DNA of 64,000 bases, from positions 426,001-490,000 of the forward strand of contig JACKEV010000006.1 of NCBI GenBank assembly GCA_020632795.1, given 5' to 3'. Source of the DNA: Alphaproteobacteria bacterium (GTDB lineage: Bacteria; Myxococcota_A; UBA796; CAJQPC01). Shown here in pieces: positions 42,644 to 52,549 of this stretch. Under the pieces are notes generated by a model. It had not been told where the DNA came from, did no database searches, and saw only the letters and a list, made by a program, of their open reading frames with translations. How positions within the stretch are numbered: the first letter of the stretch is position 1; the number at the start of each line of letters is the position of its first letter. Position numbers and translations under genes: made by a program.

Positions 42644-45600
42644 GGCGCGCCGGGCCGCAGGCCCTCGGCGAGGTCGTCCAGGCGGACGGCCAGCGAACGC
42701 CAGCCGGCGCGCCGGGCCTGCTCGGCGGCGGCGCCGGCCGCCCACAGGCCGTCCGGATCCGGCACGACGGGCAGCTTCTCCAGAGCGTCCAGGGCCCGGG
42801 TGAGGGCCGCGCGGTCCCGTCGGGTGGCGGCGCAGGCGGCCAGGAAGACATGCGCCAGGCCCAGCATGGTGAGCCACTCCAGGGTCGTGAGGCGGCGCAG
42901 GGCCTCCTCGGCCAAGCGGCGGGCGGCGGGCTCGTCGCCCCGGCGCAGCTCGGTGACCGCCAGGTTCAGGCGCATGACCTCGGCCTGGGTGGAGCCGCTC
43001 TGCTCCAGGTGCTTGAGCGCGCGGGCGTAGCCGTCCCGGGCGGCCTGCTCGTCGCCCTCGCGCCGGGCGCACTCGGCCTCGACGTGGTCACACAGGGCCA
43101 GGCCGGCCCGCTTGCGGAGCTGGCGGAACAGCGGCAGCGCCCGACCGGCGAGGGCGCGGGCGCGGACCAGGTCGCCCTCATCGACGGACATCATCGCCAG
43201 GAAGGCCAGCCCGTGGGCGACGTTCTCGCTGTCCCCCTGCGCCTGGCGGATGGCGAGCGAGCGCTCCGCGAGGGCGCGGGTGTCGGGGTGGACGCCGAAG
43301 CGGCGGTGCCGCTGGCTGGCCAGGAGGTGCAGCACCCGGGCCTCGGCCAGCGGGGCTTCGGCCTTGCGGGCGGCGCGCAGGGCGCGGCGCAGCAGCTTGT
43401 CCGCGGCGTCGAACGCCCCCTTGCGGGCCAGCAGGTCGCCCTGGATCGCCAGCGCGACGGCGACCTCCCGGCCCCAGCCGTGCGCCGCCCCGGACTGGCG
43501 GACCCGCTCAGCCTCGTCCCAGGCCTCCTCGTCGTCGCCGGTGGCGCTGAGCAGGGCGGCCCGCCGCACGTACAGGACCCCCCAGCGACGGTCGGCGGGC
43601 TCCAGGTCCAGGTCGAGCATGGTCTGCTCGGCGGTCTCCAGCATCTCCAGGGCGCGGGGGGCCCCGACCCGCAGGCGCAGGTCTTCGGCGCCTTCGAAGA
43701 GCAGCGGGAGGGCCTCCTCCAAGGCACCGGCGCGCACCAGGTGGACGCCCCGGCGGCCGGGCTGGCCGTGGGTTCGGGCCAGCAGCCGGGCGCAGGCCAG
43801 GTTGTGCTCCGCCCAGCGCCCGGCGTCCCGGGCCATGTCCCACAGGGCCTCCCGGACGAGGCTGTGGGCGAAGCGCCAACCGTCCTCGCCGTCCACCGCC
43901 AGCCGCTGATCCAGCAGCGCCTCGACCAGCCGGGCGCGCTCCCGGGCGGCGGTGGGGGAGAACGCGATGATGCCCGAGGTGGCCAGGGCGATGCCCTCCG
44001 GGTCGTCGCAGGCCTGGGCCCACTCGTGCTCGTCCACCCGCAGCCCCAGCACGGCGGCCCGCTCCAGGTGCAGGCGGCCCACTGGCGAGGCGCCCTCCAG
44101 GAGCTGCTCCAGGCGGCCTCGGGTCAGCGCGCGCAGGTCCCGGGGCACCGCGTAGGACGCGCTCCGGGGGATGGTGAAGACCGCGCCCTTGGGGCGGAGC
44201 AGGCCGCGCTGGGCCCACTCACCGACGAGCTGGATGGCATAGAGGGGCGCGCCGTCGACCATGTCCAGCAGCTCCTCGCGCAGCGGGCGGGCCAGGGGCA
44301 GCAGGCCGTCCACCATCGCGCCCAGGCTGGACCGGGGGAGGGGGGGCAGGTCCAGCACGCGCGCCCCAGGCATCGCGGTGAGCCGCTCCAGCATGCGCGC
44401 CACCATCGTGCCGGGCTCCACCCGGTCGGGGCGGGCGGTCATCAACAGCAGCACCTGCCCCATGTCCGGGTCCCCCAGCAGGCGGCGGGCGAGGGTAAGC
44501 GTGCCCGGCCCCCAGTGCACGTCGTCGACCCGCAGGATGACCGGGCGGCTCCGGGCCATGCGCCCCAGCAGCCGGGCCAGCAGCGCGTAGGGGGTGGGCA
44601 GCGCGTCGGTCTCGAACCGGGCCTGGCGGGGGGTCTGCTCGGGGAAGAGGACCTCGGCGACCTCCTCGACGTCGAAGGGGTCGGCGAGCCCCAGCGCGGG
44701 CAGGGCCGCGGTGAGCCGGGCGAGGGCCTCGTCCCGCTCCAGCCGGGCGCCGCCCAGGTAGCGCACCAGGGCGTCGCGCAGGGCCTCCAGGGGGGCCTCC
44801 TCGGGGACGTGGCTCGCCCGAAGCACCGTCGCCGCGCCCAGCTCGTCAGCGCGCTCTGCGATCCAGTCGACCAGGCGGGACTTTCCGACGCCTGCGGCCC
44901 CGCGGACCAGGGCGGCGCGGGGGCTCCCGGTGGTGACCACCTCGTTGAGCGCCGCCCAGAGCGCGTCCCGCTCGGCCTCCCGCCCCACGAAGGGCGGGGT
45001 GCGCAGGCCCAGCAGCCCCAGGCCGGCGGCGGCCAGCACCTTCGAGTCCGGCGCCGGGACGAGGGCGCGCCAGGTGTCCGGCACCGGCGGGTGGGTCCGA
45101 AGGTGACGCGGCGCGGTCAGGGCGCCGCTCCAGCTCAGGGTGATGATCGAGGTGGACTCATCCCCGGCCGGCGCCAGGGTGAAGTCGTTGGGGCGCGGCG
45201 CGGCCACCGTGCCGAGGTCGCGCAGAGCCCAGGCGGCGTCTGCGGCCCGCTGGAAGCGACGCCGCGGCTGGGGGTCCACCATCTGGGCGATCCAGGCGTC
45301 GAAGCGATCCGGCACGGGCACGACCGGGGCGAGCGGGGGCACGCCCAGCTTGAGGTGCGCCGAGCGCACCTGACCGCGCGGGATGTCCGCGAAGGGCGCG
45401 GCCCCGCAGGCCAGCTCCCAGGCGACGCAGCCCAGCCCGTAGAGGTCGGTCCAGGGGCCGTGGTCCCGCCACTCGCCGCGCACCTGCTCGGGGGCCATGT
45501 AGTGCGGTGTGCCGGCCAGGCCGCCGAAGGGATCGCCGGCCTCGTCGAACTGGTGGGCGATGCCGAAGTCCGCCAGCTTGACCGGCCCCCCTGCGGCGGG

Positions 45601-46062
45601 GTCCCGGTTGATCAGGACGTTGGAGGGCTTGATGTCCCGGTGGATGACCCCCCGGGCGTGGCTGTGGGCCAGGGCGTCGAGCAGGGCCAGCAGGGTGGCG
45701 CGCAGCTCGAACCAGCTCAAGGGCGCGGAGAGGTCCTGGAGGGTGCCGCCGCCGACGTACTCCATGACCAGGTAGGGGCTGCCGGCGGCGAGGTGCCCCA
45801 GGGTGCGCCGCTCGACCTCCGGGCTGACCTGCCCGTAGTCGAGGATGACGACCACCCCCGGATGTTGCAGTGCAGCAACCGCGCGCGCCTCGGCGTGCAG
45901 CCTCGCCCGCACCCGAGGGTCCCGCGCGCCCTTCGACGTGAGCAGCTTCACCGCCACCGGCGCGCTGCTGCCGAGGTGTCGCGCGCGCCACACCTCGCCC
46001 ATGCCGCCGGTCGACAGGTGTTGCTCAAGCGCGAACGCGCCCAGCGTCGGGAGGAAGTCCAT
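42640..46062 (-). CDS. Large Ser/Thr kinase with ATPase and TPR regions (PknK-like)
   Basis: 1140 residues. The kinase domain (~1-285) has GGMGEVWRARH, Lys in VAVKLL, VIHRDIKPSNVLI, ADFGIA and GTPHYMAPEQVRG, all active-type. A P-loop ATPase of the AAA/STAND type starts near 355 (PFVGREAERDALWAAL, Walker A GAAGVGKS, then VILRVDDVHWGPG). The last ~450 residues are TPR-like helices rich in Ala/Arg/Leu. This architecture is that of PknK and myxobacterial relatives, which combine signalling with a MalT/STAND-type switch. The start at 46062 is the one at which the kinase fold begins. It faces the threonine-synthase-like gene. Confidence 0.88.
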   Translation of the reverse strand: MDFLPTLGAFALEQHLSTGGMGEVWRARHLGSSAPVAVKLLTSKGARDPRVRARLHAEARAVAALQHPGVVVILDYGQVSPEVERRTLGHLAAGSPYLVMEYVGGGTLQDLSAPLSWFELRATLLALLDALAHSHARGVIHRDIKPSNVLINRDPAAGGPVKLADFGIAHQFDEAGDPFGGLAGTPHYMAPEQVRGEWRDHGPWTDLYGLGCVAWELACGAAPFADIPRGQVRSAHLKLGVPPLAPVVPVPDRFDAWIAQMVDPQPRRRFQRAADAAWALRDLGTVAAPRPNDFTLAPAGDESTSIITLSWSGALTAPRHLRTHPPVPDTWRALVPAPDSKVLAAAGLGLLGLRTPPFVGREAERDALWAALNEVVTTGSPRAALVRGAAGVGKSRLVDWIAERADELGAATVLRASHVPEEAPLEALRDALVRYLGGARLERDEALARLTAALPALGLADPFDVEEVAEVLFPEQTPRQARFETDALPTPYALLARLLGRMARSRPVILRVDDVHWGPGTLTLARRLLGDPDMGQVLLLMTARPDRVEPGTMVARMLERLTAMPGARVLDLPPLPRSSLGAMVDGLLPLARPLREELLDMVDGAPLYAIQLVGEWAQRGLLRPKGAVFTIPRSASYAVPRDLRALTRGRLEQLLEGASPVGRLHLERAAVLGLRVDEHEWAQACDDPEGIALATSGIIAFSPTAARERARLVEALLDQRLAVDGEDGWRFAHSLVREALWDMARDAGRWAEHNLACARLLARTHGQPGRRGVHLVRAGALEEALPLLFEGAEDLRLRVGAPRALEMLETAEQTMLDLDLEPADRRWGVLYVRRAALLSATGDDEEAWDEAERVRQSGAAHGWGREVAVALAIQGDLLARKGAFDAADKLLRRALRAARKAEAPLAEARVLHLLASQRHRRFGVHPDTRALAERSLAIRQAQGDSENVAHGLAFLAMMSVDEGDLVRARALAGRALPLFRQLRKRAGLALCDHVEAECARREGDEQAARDGYARALKHLEQSGSTQAEVMRLNLAVTELRRGDEPAARRLAEEALRRLTTLEWLTMLGLAHVFLAACAATRRDRAALTRALDALEKLPVVPDPDGLWAAGAAAEQARRAGWRSLAVRLDDLAEGLRPGAP

Positions 46063-46168
46063 CCCTGGCAATCCAACGAGGGTCGGAGGAGGAGGTGCGG
46101 CGGGGGTGGCCCCGCGACCTCCCCTATGTATGATGGGCGGAGTCGGCGACACAAGGAAGGGCGGCCGC

Positions 46169-47341
46169 ATGAGATTCCGTTGCACCGTCTGCGGGACGGT
46201 ATTTGAGAAGTCCTACATGGCGACCTGCTCAAGCTGCGGCCCCTGGGGCGTGCTTGAGGTCGAGCAGACCCTGCGTCTCCCTGAAGACACCGGCGACGGC
46301 ATGGAGCGCTTCCTGCCGCTCCTGCCGATCGATCCGTCCTGGCCCAGACCCAACCTCCGCGTGGGGAATACGCCGCTTGTTGCGGCGCGGCGGCTGGCGG
46401 CGGCGCTCGGGCTCCGGGGCCTCTGGCTCAAGGACGAGGGGCGCAACCCCTCCGGCTCCATCCGGGATCGGGCGTCCTGGCTGGCCGGGGCGCACTCGCG
46501 CATGCGCACCGTGGCCACCTCCTCGTCGAGGGGGGACTCGGGCGCCTCGTCTGCGGTCTGCTGTGCGTCCATGGGGTCGCTGGCGGTGCTGTTCGTGCCC
46601 CGCGAGACCTCTCGGGCCCGGCTGGCCCAGATGCTGGTCCACGGCGCGCGGGTGCTGCGGGTCCAGGGCGGGCCGACCGACGCCCAGCACCTCTGCGATC
46701 AGGCCATCCGCGAGCTTCGCTGGTATAACTGCAACACCGGCACCAACCCGATGCTGGTCGAGGGCCTCAAGACCTGCGGCATCGAGATCGCGGAGGTTCA
46801 GGCGGTGGACTGGCTGTCGGTGCCGGTCAGCGACGGGGCGGTGATCGCGGGGATCTGGAAGGGCCTCAAGGAGGCCTACCGACTTCGGCTGATCGACCGG
46901 CTGCCCCGGCTGCTGGGGGTGCAGACCCACCGCGACACTACCGTTTACGAGGAGTGGCGCAACGACGGCGACAGCGGCCCGGCCCGAGCCCCCCGCGTCG
47001 ACCCCCAGCGCAGCGAGGGCGGGGTCCCCAGAGACTGGCGGCGCGCCGTGCGCGCCATCGCCGAGTCCGGCGGGCGCATGGTCCTGGTCAGTGATGACGA
47101 CATCCTGACGGCCATGACCCTGACCGCCCGGCTGGGTGGGGTCTACCCGGACAAGCACGCCGCCTCGGCCGTGGCGGGCCTCTCCAAGCTCCGGCCCGGC
47201 GGCACCGCCATCGCCCTCATCACGGGCGGCGGCTGGCGGGACGCCGACAGCGCGGTGGCCGCCGGGGCCCAGCCCATCGACGTGCCCAACCGCATCGAGT
47301 CGGTGCTCGAGGCGATGGAGCTGAGCAACTGGGGGATCTGA
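46169..47341 (+). CDS. Threonine-synthase-like protein without the PLP-binding lysine
   Basis: 390 residues. An N-terminal zinc ribbon (CTVCG at 5-9 and CSSCG at 20-24) leads into a fold-type II PLP-enzyme fold: RVGNTPLVAARRLA, then LKDEGRNPSGSIRDR where threonine synthase has N-P-T-G-S-F-K-D-R. The Schiff-base Lys is Arg99 (codon CGG at 46463-46465). The phosphate-binding S-G-N-T-G also reads S-R-G-D-S-G, and the later N-x-x-x-x-E-G-x-K-T is kept (NPMLVEGLKT). Normal PLP catalysis is unlikely; it may bind a ligand as a regulator. AAGGAAGG lies upstream of the ATG and a -10-like TATGAT at 46129-46134. Confidence 0.85.
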   Translation: MRFRCTVCGTVFEKSYMATCSSCGPWGVLEVEQTLRLPEDTGDGMERFLPLLPIDPSWPRPNLRVGNTPLVAARRLAAALGLRGLWLKDEGRNPSGSIRDRASWLAGAHSRMRTVATSSSRGDSGASSAVCCASMGSLAVLFVPRETSRARLAQMLVHGARVLRVQGGPTDAQHLCDQAIRELRWYNCNTGTNPMLVEGLKTCGIEIAEVQAVDWLSVPVSDGAVIAGIWKGLKEAYRLRLIDRLPRLLGVQTHRDTTVYEEWRNDGDSGPARAPRVDPQRSEGGVPRDWRRAVRAIAESGGRMVLVSDDDILTAMTLTARLGGVYPDKHAASAVAGLSKLRPGGTAIALITGGGWRDADSAVAAGAQPIDVPNRIESVLEAMELSNWGI

Positions 47342-48369
47342 CGCCCACGCTGCCCTCGGTCGCGGCCGGTCGGGTCACCCCGCCCTGCGCGCTGTGCGGG
47401 GGCGCGGACTTCACCACGGTGCTCCACGACGTCCGCGACTGGATCTGGCGGAAGCCGGGCACGTTCACGGTGCAGCGCTGCGCGGGCTGCGGGCTGGTGA
47501 TGACCCGCCCGCGCCCCGACCCCGACGCCCTGGCCTGGTACTACGAGGGCGCCTACTCGGGCCAGGGGGAGAGCGCCCGCAGCAAGCGGGAGGGGGCCAC
47601 CAACACCTTCGGCCAGGCCCTCAACGGCTACCGGCTGCATGTGCTCTCCAAGGTGCGCCGCCCGGGGCCCGACGACCAGCTGCTGGACGTGGGGTGCAGC
47701 TACGGCGGCTTCCTCTGGCTGGCGCGCCAGCGCACCGGCTGCCGCACCGCCGGGGTGGACCTGGACGAGGGCAGCGTGCGGGAGGCCCTCGACCCGGACC
47801 AGACCGAGTACCGGGCCGGCACGCTGCTCGACGCGGCCTTCGAGCCCCAGCGCTTCGACCTCATCACCTTCTACGAGTGCCTGGAGCATGACCCCGCCCC
47901 CGTGGAGACCCTGCGGGAGGCCCACCGGGTGCTGGCCCCCGGGGGCGTGGTGGCGGTGGAGGTCCCCAACTTCGAGGGCCTGTGGCGTCGGGTGTTCGGG
48001 CGGTACTGGATGCCGCTGTTGATGCCCCAGCACCTCATCCACTTCACCCCGGACACGCTGCGCGCCGCGCTGGAGGCCGCCGGTTTCCAGGTGGTCCACC
48101 GACAGACGATGTGGTTCCCCCTGGAGGGCGTCGCCTCCTACGCGCTGTGGATGGGCACGCTGCTGCGCGTGCCCCCCGCGGGCAGCCCGCCGTCCTGGCG
48201 CACCCCCTTCGACCTGCTGTTCGGCCTGAGCGTCGTCGTGCTCTGGTTCGTCGCCGAGCTGCCCACCCAGCTCCTGCTCTGGGCGACCCGGCACACCGGC
48301 CACGTCACGATGATCGCCCGCAAGGCGGCGCCCGACCAGGCGCCGCCGGACACCATCGCCGGCTGGTAG
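47338..48369 (+). CDS. SAM-dependent methyltransferase with N-terminal Cys pairs; probable CTG start
   Basis: 343 residues if read from CTG at 47338, which overlaps the previous stop as CTGA; 316 if read from GTG at 47419. The longer form is preferred because it adds CALCG, which with CAGCG forms a C-x2-C...C-x2-C zinc ribbon usual at the N-terminus of this methyltransferase group. The class I fold shows LLDVGCSYGGFL (motif I), AGVDLDEGSV, and FDLITFYECLEHDPAP, then VLAPGGVVAVEVPN. A hydrophobic segment near the C-terminus (about 275-300) may tie it to the membrane. The substrate is unknown; related enzymes act on sugars or lipids in envelope polysaccharide loci. Confidence 0.82.
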   Translation: MTPTLPSVAAGRVTPPCALCGGADFTTVLHDVRDWIWRKPGTFTVQRCAGCGLVMTRPRPDPDALAWYYEGAYSGQGESARSKREGATNTFGQALNGYRLHVLSKVRRPGPDDQLLDVGCSYGGFLWLARQRTGCRTAGVDLDEGSVREALDPDQTEYRAGTLLDAAFEPQRFDLITFYECLEHDPAPVETLREAHRVLAPGGVVAVEVPNFEGLWRRVFGRYWMPLLMPQHLIHFTPDTLRAALEAAGFQVVHRQTMWFPLEGVASYALWMGTLLRVPPAGSPPSWRTPFDLLFGLSVVVLWFVAELPTQLLLWATRHTGHVTMIARKAAPDQAPPDTIAGW

Positions 48370-48376
48370 GCGGCCA

Positions 48377-50311
48377 CTACCCGCAGATGCGGTCCGCCCA
48401 CACCACCCGGTTGTTGGTCTCGTCGCACTCATTGATCGAGTAGCCACCGCTGCCGTCGTCATCGACCACGAGGATGAAGCCGTAGGAGCCGATGTCCGAC
48501 GGCAGAACCTCGATGACGAAGCCCTCGGGGGCCTCACCGGAGGCGACCTCCGGCAGGGTGCCGGTGGTGACGAGGGTGGTGGAGGTGTTGTCGTTCTTGT
48601 AGAACGCCCAGGGGGTGCCCGCCGCGATGGGCTCGCCGCCCTTGTTCTCGACCTGCACGGAGATCTTGACCGGGCCGTCCTCGCAGTCGGCGACGCACAG
48701 GTCGCGGACCAGCACGCCGAGATCGGGGTAGGAGGGGTCGTCGACCGCCGGGCGGGCCCGGTAGACGTTGTACTCCTGCCAGGAAGGCGTGGGGTTCGCG
48801 GGCACCGAGCCGTCGGGGTTGATGTTGGAGACCGCGAAGTCGTGGACGTGCCAGGTGGTGCCGCTCTTGGGCCAGCCGTCGCCGTTGTGGCCGAACACGG
48901 TGATGCCGCCCCAGCCTTGCTGCCAGTAGTTGTTGGAGCCGATGACGATCTCGGCGGAGTTGTCGTTGTCGACGTCGGCGACGCTGGGGTACTCCCACAG
49001 GGTCCCGGAGGCGTGGCCGGTCTGGGAGAAGTTCACCGCCCCGGTGGCGCCGTCGAAGATGTAGAAGGTGTCCTGGTCGGCGTAGAGCACCTCGTAGGAC
49101 AGATCCCCGTTGACGTCGTAGCCCGAGCAGGAGGCCAGGCCGGAGCTGTCGTTGATGGTCTGGCTCCAGAGCTGGGTGCCGTCCAACTCGAACATGACGA
49201 AGACGCCCGAGGACGCCCAGCCGATCTCGGCCTCGTTGTCGCCGTCGAAGTCGGCCACGCAGGGGGCGCCGGGCTGCCCGGTGCCCGCCGAGACCCGCAC
49301 CAGCTCGGTGCCGTCGTCCTCATAGATGCCCATCTGGCCGCCGCCGATCATGGCCACCTCGGCCTCGGGGTCGCCGTCGTAGTCCAGGATGGCCGACCAG
49401 TGCCCGTAGGAGCCGGAGATCGTGGAGGACCAGAGCCGGTTCCCGTTGTGGTCGTAGACCGTGTTGCCGACGATGACCTCCTGGTCGCCGTCCTGGTCCA
49501 GATCGCCCACCGCCGGCATGCGGTAGGGGATGCTGCCGGTGATGCTCAGGGTGGCGATGGTGGCGCCGGTCTGCCCGTTCAGGATCACGGTGTCCGCGAT
49601 GACCTCGGGGTCGCCGTCGGCGTCGAGGTCGGCCACGGTGGCCTGGGGGTAGGTGCCCACGGTGGCCGAGGAGGTCCACATCACGTTGCCGCTGGCGTCG
49701 AGGGCGACCACCCGCCGCTGGCTGTTGAACACGATGATGTCGGAGACGCCGTCGCTGTCCAGGTCCGCCAGCGCGCCGCCGCCCGAGGCGTCGTAGCCGC
49801 TGAGCGACCAGTGCTCCGTGCCGGTGGCGCCGTCGAGGACGACCAGCGTGCCGTTGGTGAAGTTGGACTCCACCGAGGCCACGGTCATCACGTCGGGGAT
49901 GTCGTTCTCGTCGACCCGACCGTCGCCGTTGTCGTCGGTGAGGTTGCCGATGACCGGGGTGGTGATGACGTCCTGCACGCTGGGGTTCGAGGACAGGCCC
50001 GTCCACTGCCACTCGATGGAGACGTTCCAGGGGTCGGTGACCTCGACCAGCGCGCCCTCGCCCTCGCACTCGGGCAGCACGTTCACCGTGCGGGCGGTGG
50101 CGATGATGACCTCGCAGTCATCGGGGTTGGGGACCTCGGTGTCCGGCGGCTCACCGGTGTCCTCTTCGGTGTCGCGGCAGTCCGGGATCTGCGGTGGGCA
50201 GTCGACCGCGGTGTCCGCGTCGGGCACCTCGGGGTTCTCGGTCTTCGGGTTGACGTCGTACTCGGTGCAACCGATGGCGACGAGCAGCGTCAGAAGAGAG
50301 GTGCGGTGCAT
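48377..50311 (-). CDS. FG-GAP/VCBS-repeat lipoprotein with C-terminal CARDB-like domain
   Basis: 644 residues with lipobox LVAIGC (Cys15), then an Asp/Glu/Pro-rich linker. From about 90 to 490 there are seven or so integrin-type FG-GAP repeats with calcium-loop patterns such as ADLDSDGVSDIIVF, ADLDADGDPEVIAD, GDLDQDGDQEVIVG and ADVDNDNSAEIVIG, predicting a seven-bladed propeller. The last ~110 residues (LCVADCEDGPVKISVQVENKGGEPI, ending ECDETNN) resemble the CARDB adhesion domain. It should sit on the outer surface and bind other cells or polymers. A minus-strand promoter candidate lies at 50361-50390, and GAGG precedes the ATG. Confidence 0.88.
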   Translation of the reverse strand: MHRTSLLTLLVAIGCTEYDVNPKTENPEVPDADTAVDCPPQIPDCRDTEEDTGEPPDTEVPNPDDCEVIIATARTVNVLPECEGEGALVEVTDPWNVSIEWQWTGLSSNPSVQDVITTPVIGNLTDDNGDGRVDENDIPDVMTVASVESNFTNGTLVVLDGATGTEHWSLSGYDASGGGALADLDSDGVSDIIVFNSQRRVVALDASGNVMWTSSATVGTYPQATVADLDADGDPEVIADTVILNGQTGATIATLSITGSIPYRMPAVGDLDQDGDQEVIVGNTVYDHNGNRLWSSTISGSYGHWSAILDYDGDPEAEVAMIGGGQMGIYEDDGTELVRVSAGTGQPGAPCVADFDGDNEAEIGWASSGVFVMFELDGTQLWSQTINDSSGLASCSGYDVNGDLSYEVLYADQDTFYIFDGATGAVNFSQTGHASGTLWEYPSVADVDNDNSAEIVIGSNNYWQQGWGGITVFGHNGDGWPKSGTTWHVHDFAVSNINPDGSVPANPTPSWQEYNVYRARPAVDDPSYPDLGVLVRDLCVADCEDGPVKISVQVENKGGEPIAAGTPWAFYKNDNTSTTLVTTGTLPEVASGEAPEGFVIEVLPSDIGSYGFILVVDDDGSGGYSINECDETNNRVVWADRICG

Positions 50312-50360
50312 GGAGCCCTCAGGCGGGATGTAGATGTAAAGGCGAGGTCAGCGGACCCGT

Positions 50361-50390
50361 AATATGCCCGGGGCTCCGAGGGTGTGACAA
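50361..50390 (-). promoter_or_regulatory. Promoter of the FG-GAP lipoprotein gene
   Basis: On the minus strand TTGTCA (50385-50390), an 18-base spacer and CATATT (50361-50366), about 50 bases before the ATG at 50311. The 203-base gap 50312-50514 also holds the plus-strand deoC promoter region with TATCCT at 50483-50488. Confidence 0.45.
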
Positions 50391-50514
50391 GCGCGACCCC
50401 GCATTGTTGACCGGGCAGGCGCTGTACGGCCCCTGAGGCCGGTGTGACGACGCGACCGTCGCCCTGAAGGTCCGGAATCGGATATCCTCTGCGGCCTGCC
50501 CTCCCGGAGGCCCG

Positions 50515-51383
<869 letters not shown>

Positions 51384-51384
<1 letters not shown>

Positions 51385-52541
51385 TGCGGGCGACCCTGAT
51401 CGTGTTGGACTCGGTGGGCGTGGGCGCGATGCCTGACGCCGCGGAGTGGGGTGACGCGGGCGCGGACACCCTGGGCCACGTCGCCCAGGCGGTGGGCGGG
51501 CTCGAGCTGCCCCACCTCCAGCGCCTGGGCCTGGGCAACATCCACGAGATCCTGGGGGTGCCGCCCGTCGACCAGCCCGCCGCCGGCTTCGGCAAGGCGG
51601 CCATCTTCTCGGCGGGCAAGGACACCATCTCCGGCCACTGGGAGATGGCGGGCGTGCCGGTCACCGAGCCGTTCAAGACCTTCCCCGATGGCTTCCCGCC
51701 CATCATCATCGACACCTTCTGCAAGATGATCGGGCGCGGCGTGCTGGGGAACAAGGCCGCCTCGGGCACCGTCATCATCGAGGAGCTGGGCCCCGAGCAC
51801 ATCGCCACCGGCGAGCCCATCGTCTACACCTCCTCGGACTCGGTGTTCCAGATCGCCGCCCACGAGGACGTCGTCGACGTCGACACCCTCTACGACTGGT
51901 GCGAGGACGCCTTCCGCGTGGTCACCCAGTGGGGCGTCGCCCGGGTCATCGCGCGGCCCTTCGTGGGCGAGCCCGGCGCCTTCGTCCGCACCGGCAACCG
52001 CCAGGACTTCGCGGTCCGCCCCCCCGACCGCACCCTCGTGGACATGCTGCGGGCGGCGGGGTGGCAGACCACGGGGGTGGGCAAGGTCAAGTCCATCTTC
52101 GGCGACCGGGGCTTCTCCGACTCCGTCAAGGCCTCGGGCAACGCCGACATCACCCGCGCGGTGCTCGACCAGCTCGACGTGCAGCACAAGGGCCTGATCT
52201 TCGCCAACCTCGTCGACTTCGACATGCTGTTCGGGCACAGACGTAACCCACAGGGTTACGCGGAGGCCCTCATGGAGTTCGACCGCCGCGTACCCCTGCT
52301 CATGGAGCGCATGGGGCGCCGGGACCTGCTCCTCTTCACCGCCGATCATGGCTGCGACCCCACCCACCCCGGCACCGATCACACCCGCGAGTACGTGCCC
52401 ATCCTGGCCTGGCACCGCGACGGCAACGGACGCGCCATCGGCACCCGCTCGACGATGGCCGACATCGGCGCCAGCATCGCCGATTGGTTCGAGCTGGATG
52501 AGCGCCCCGCGGTCGGCACCAGCTTCCTCCGTCAGTTGTAG
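51384..52541 (+). CDS. deoB: Phosphopentomutase
   Basis: 385 residues of the alkaline-phosphatase superfamily: LIVLDSVGVGAMPDA (metal Asp), DTLGHVA with the phospho-acceptor Thr, GKDTISGHWEMAG, LVDFDMLFGHRR and TADHGCDPTHPGTDHTRE (metal-binding Asp/His). It moves phosphate between C1 and C5 of ribose or deoxyribose, linking the phosphorylase product to DeoC. The ATG shares one base with the deoC stop (TGATG). The codons for HRRNPQGY contain an unusually perfect 8-base inverted repeat (52242-52260). Confidence 0.94.
52242..52260. repeat. Perfect inverted repeat inside deoB
   Basis: CGTAACCC (52242-52249), loop ACA, GGGTTACG (52253-52260). The arms pair perfectly and are AT-richer than the flanks. 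It encodes the conserved residues R-N-P-Q-G-Y of DeoB, so the protein is unaffected. Confidence 0.6.
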
Positions 52542-52549
52542 GACTTTCC

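Noticed and set aside
42850..46206. Long plus-strand frame opposite the PknK-like kinase
   Set aside because: No recognisable domain, biased composition, and the opposite strand encodes complete kinase and P-loop motifs.
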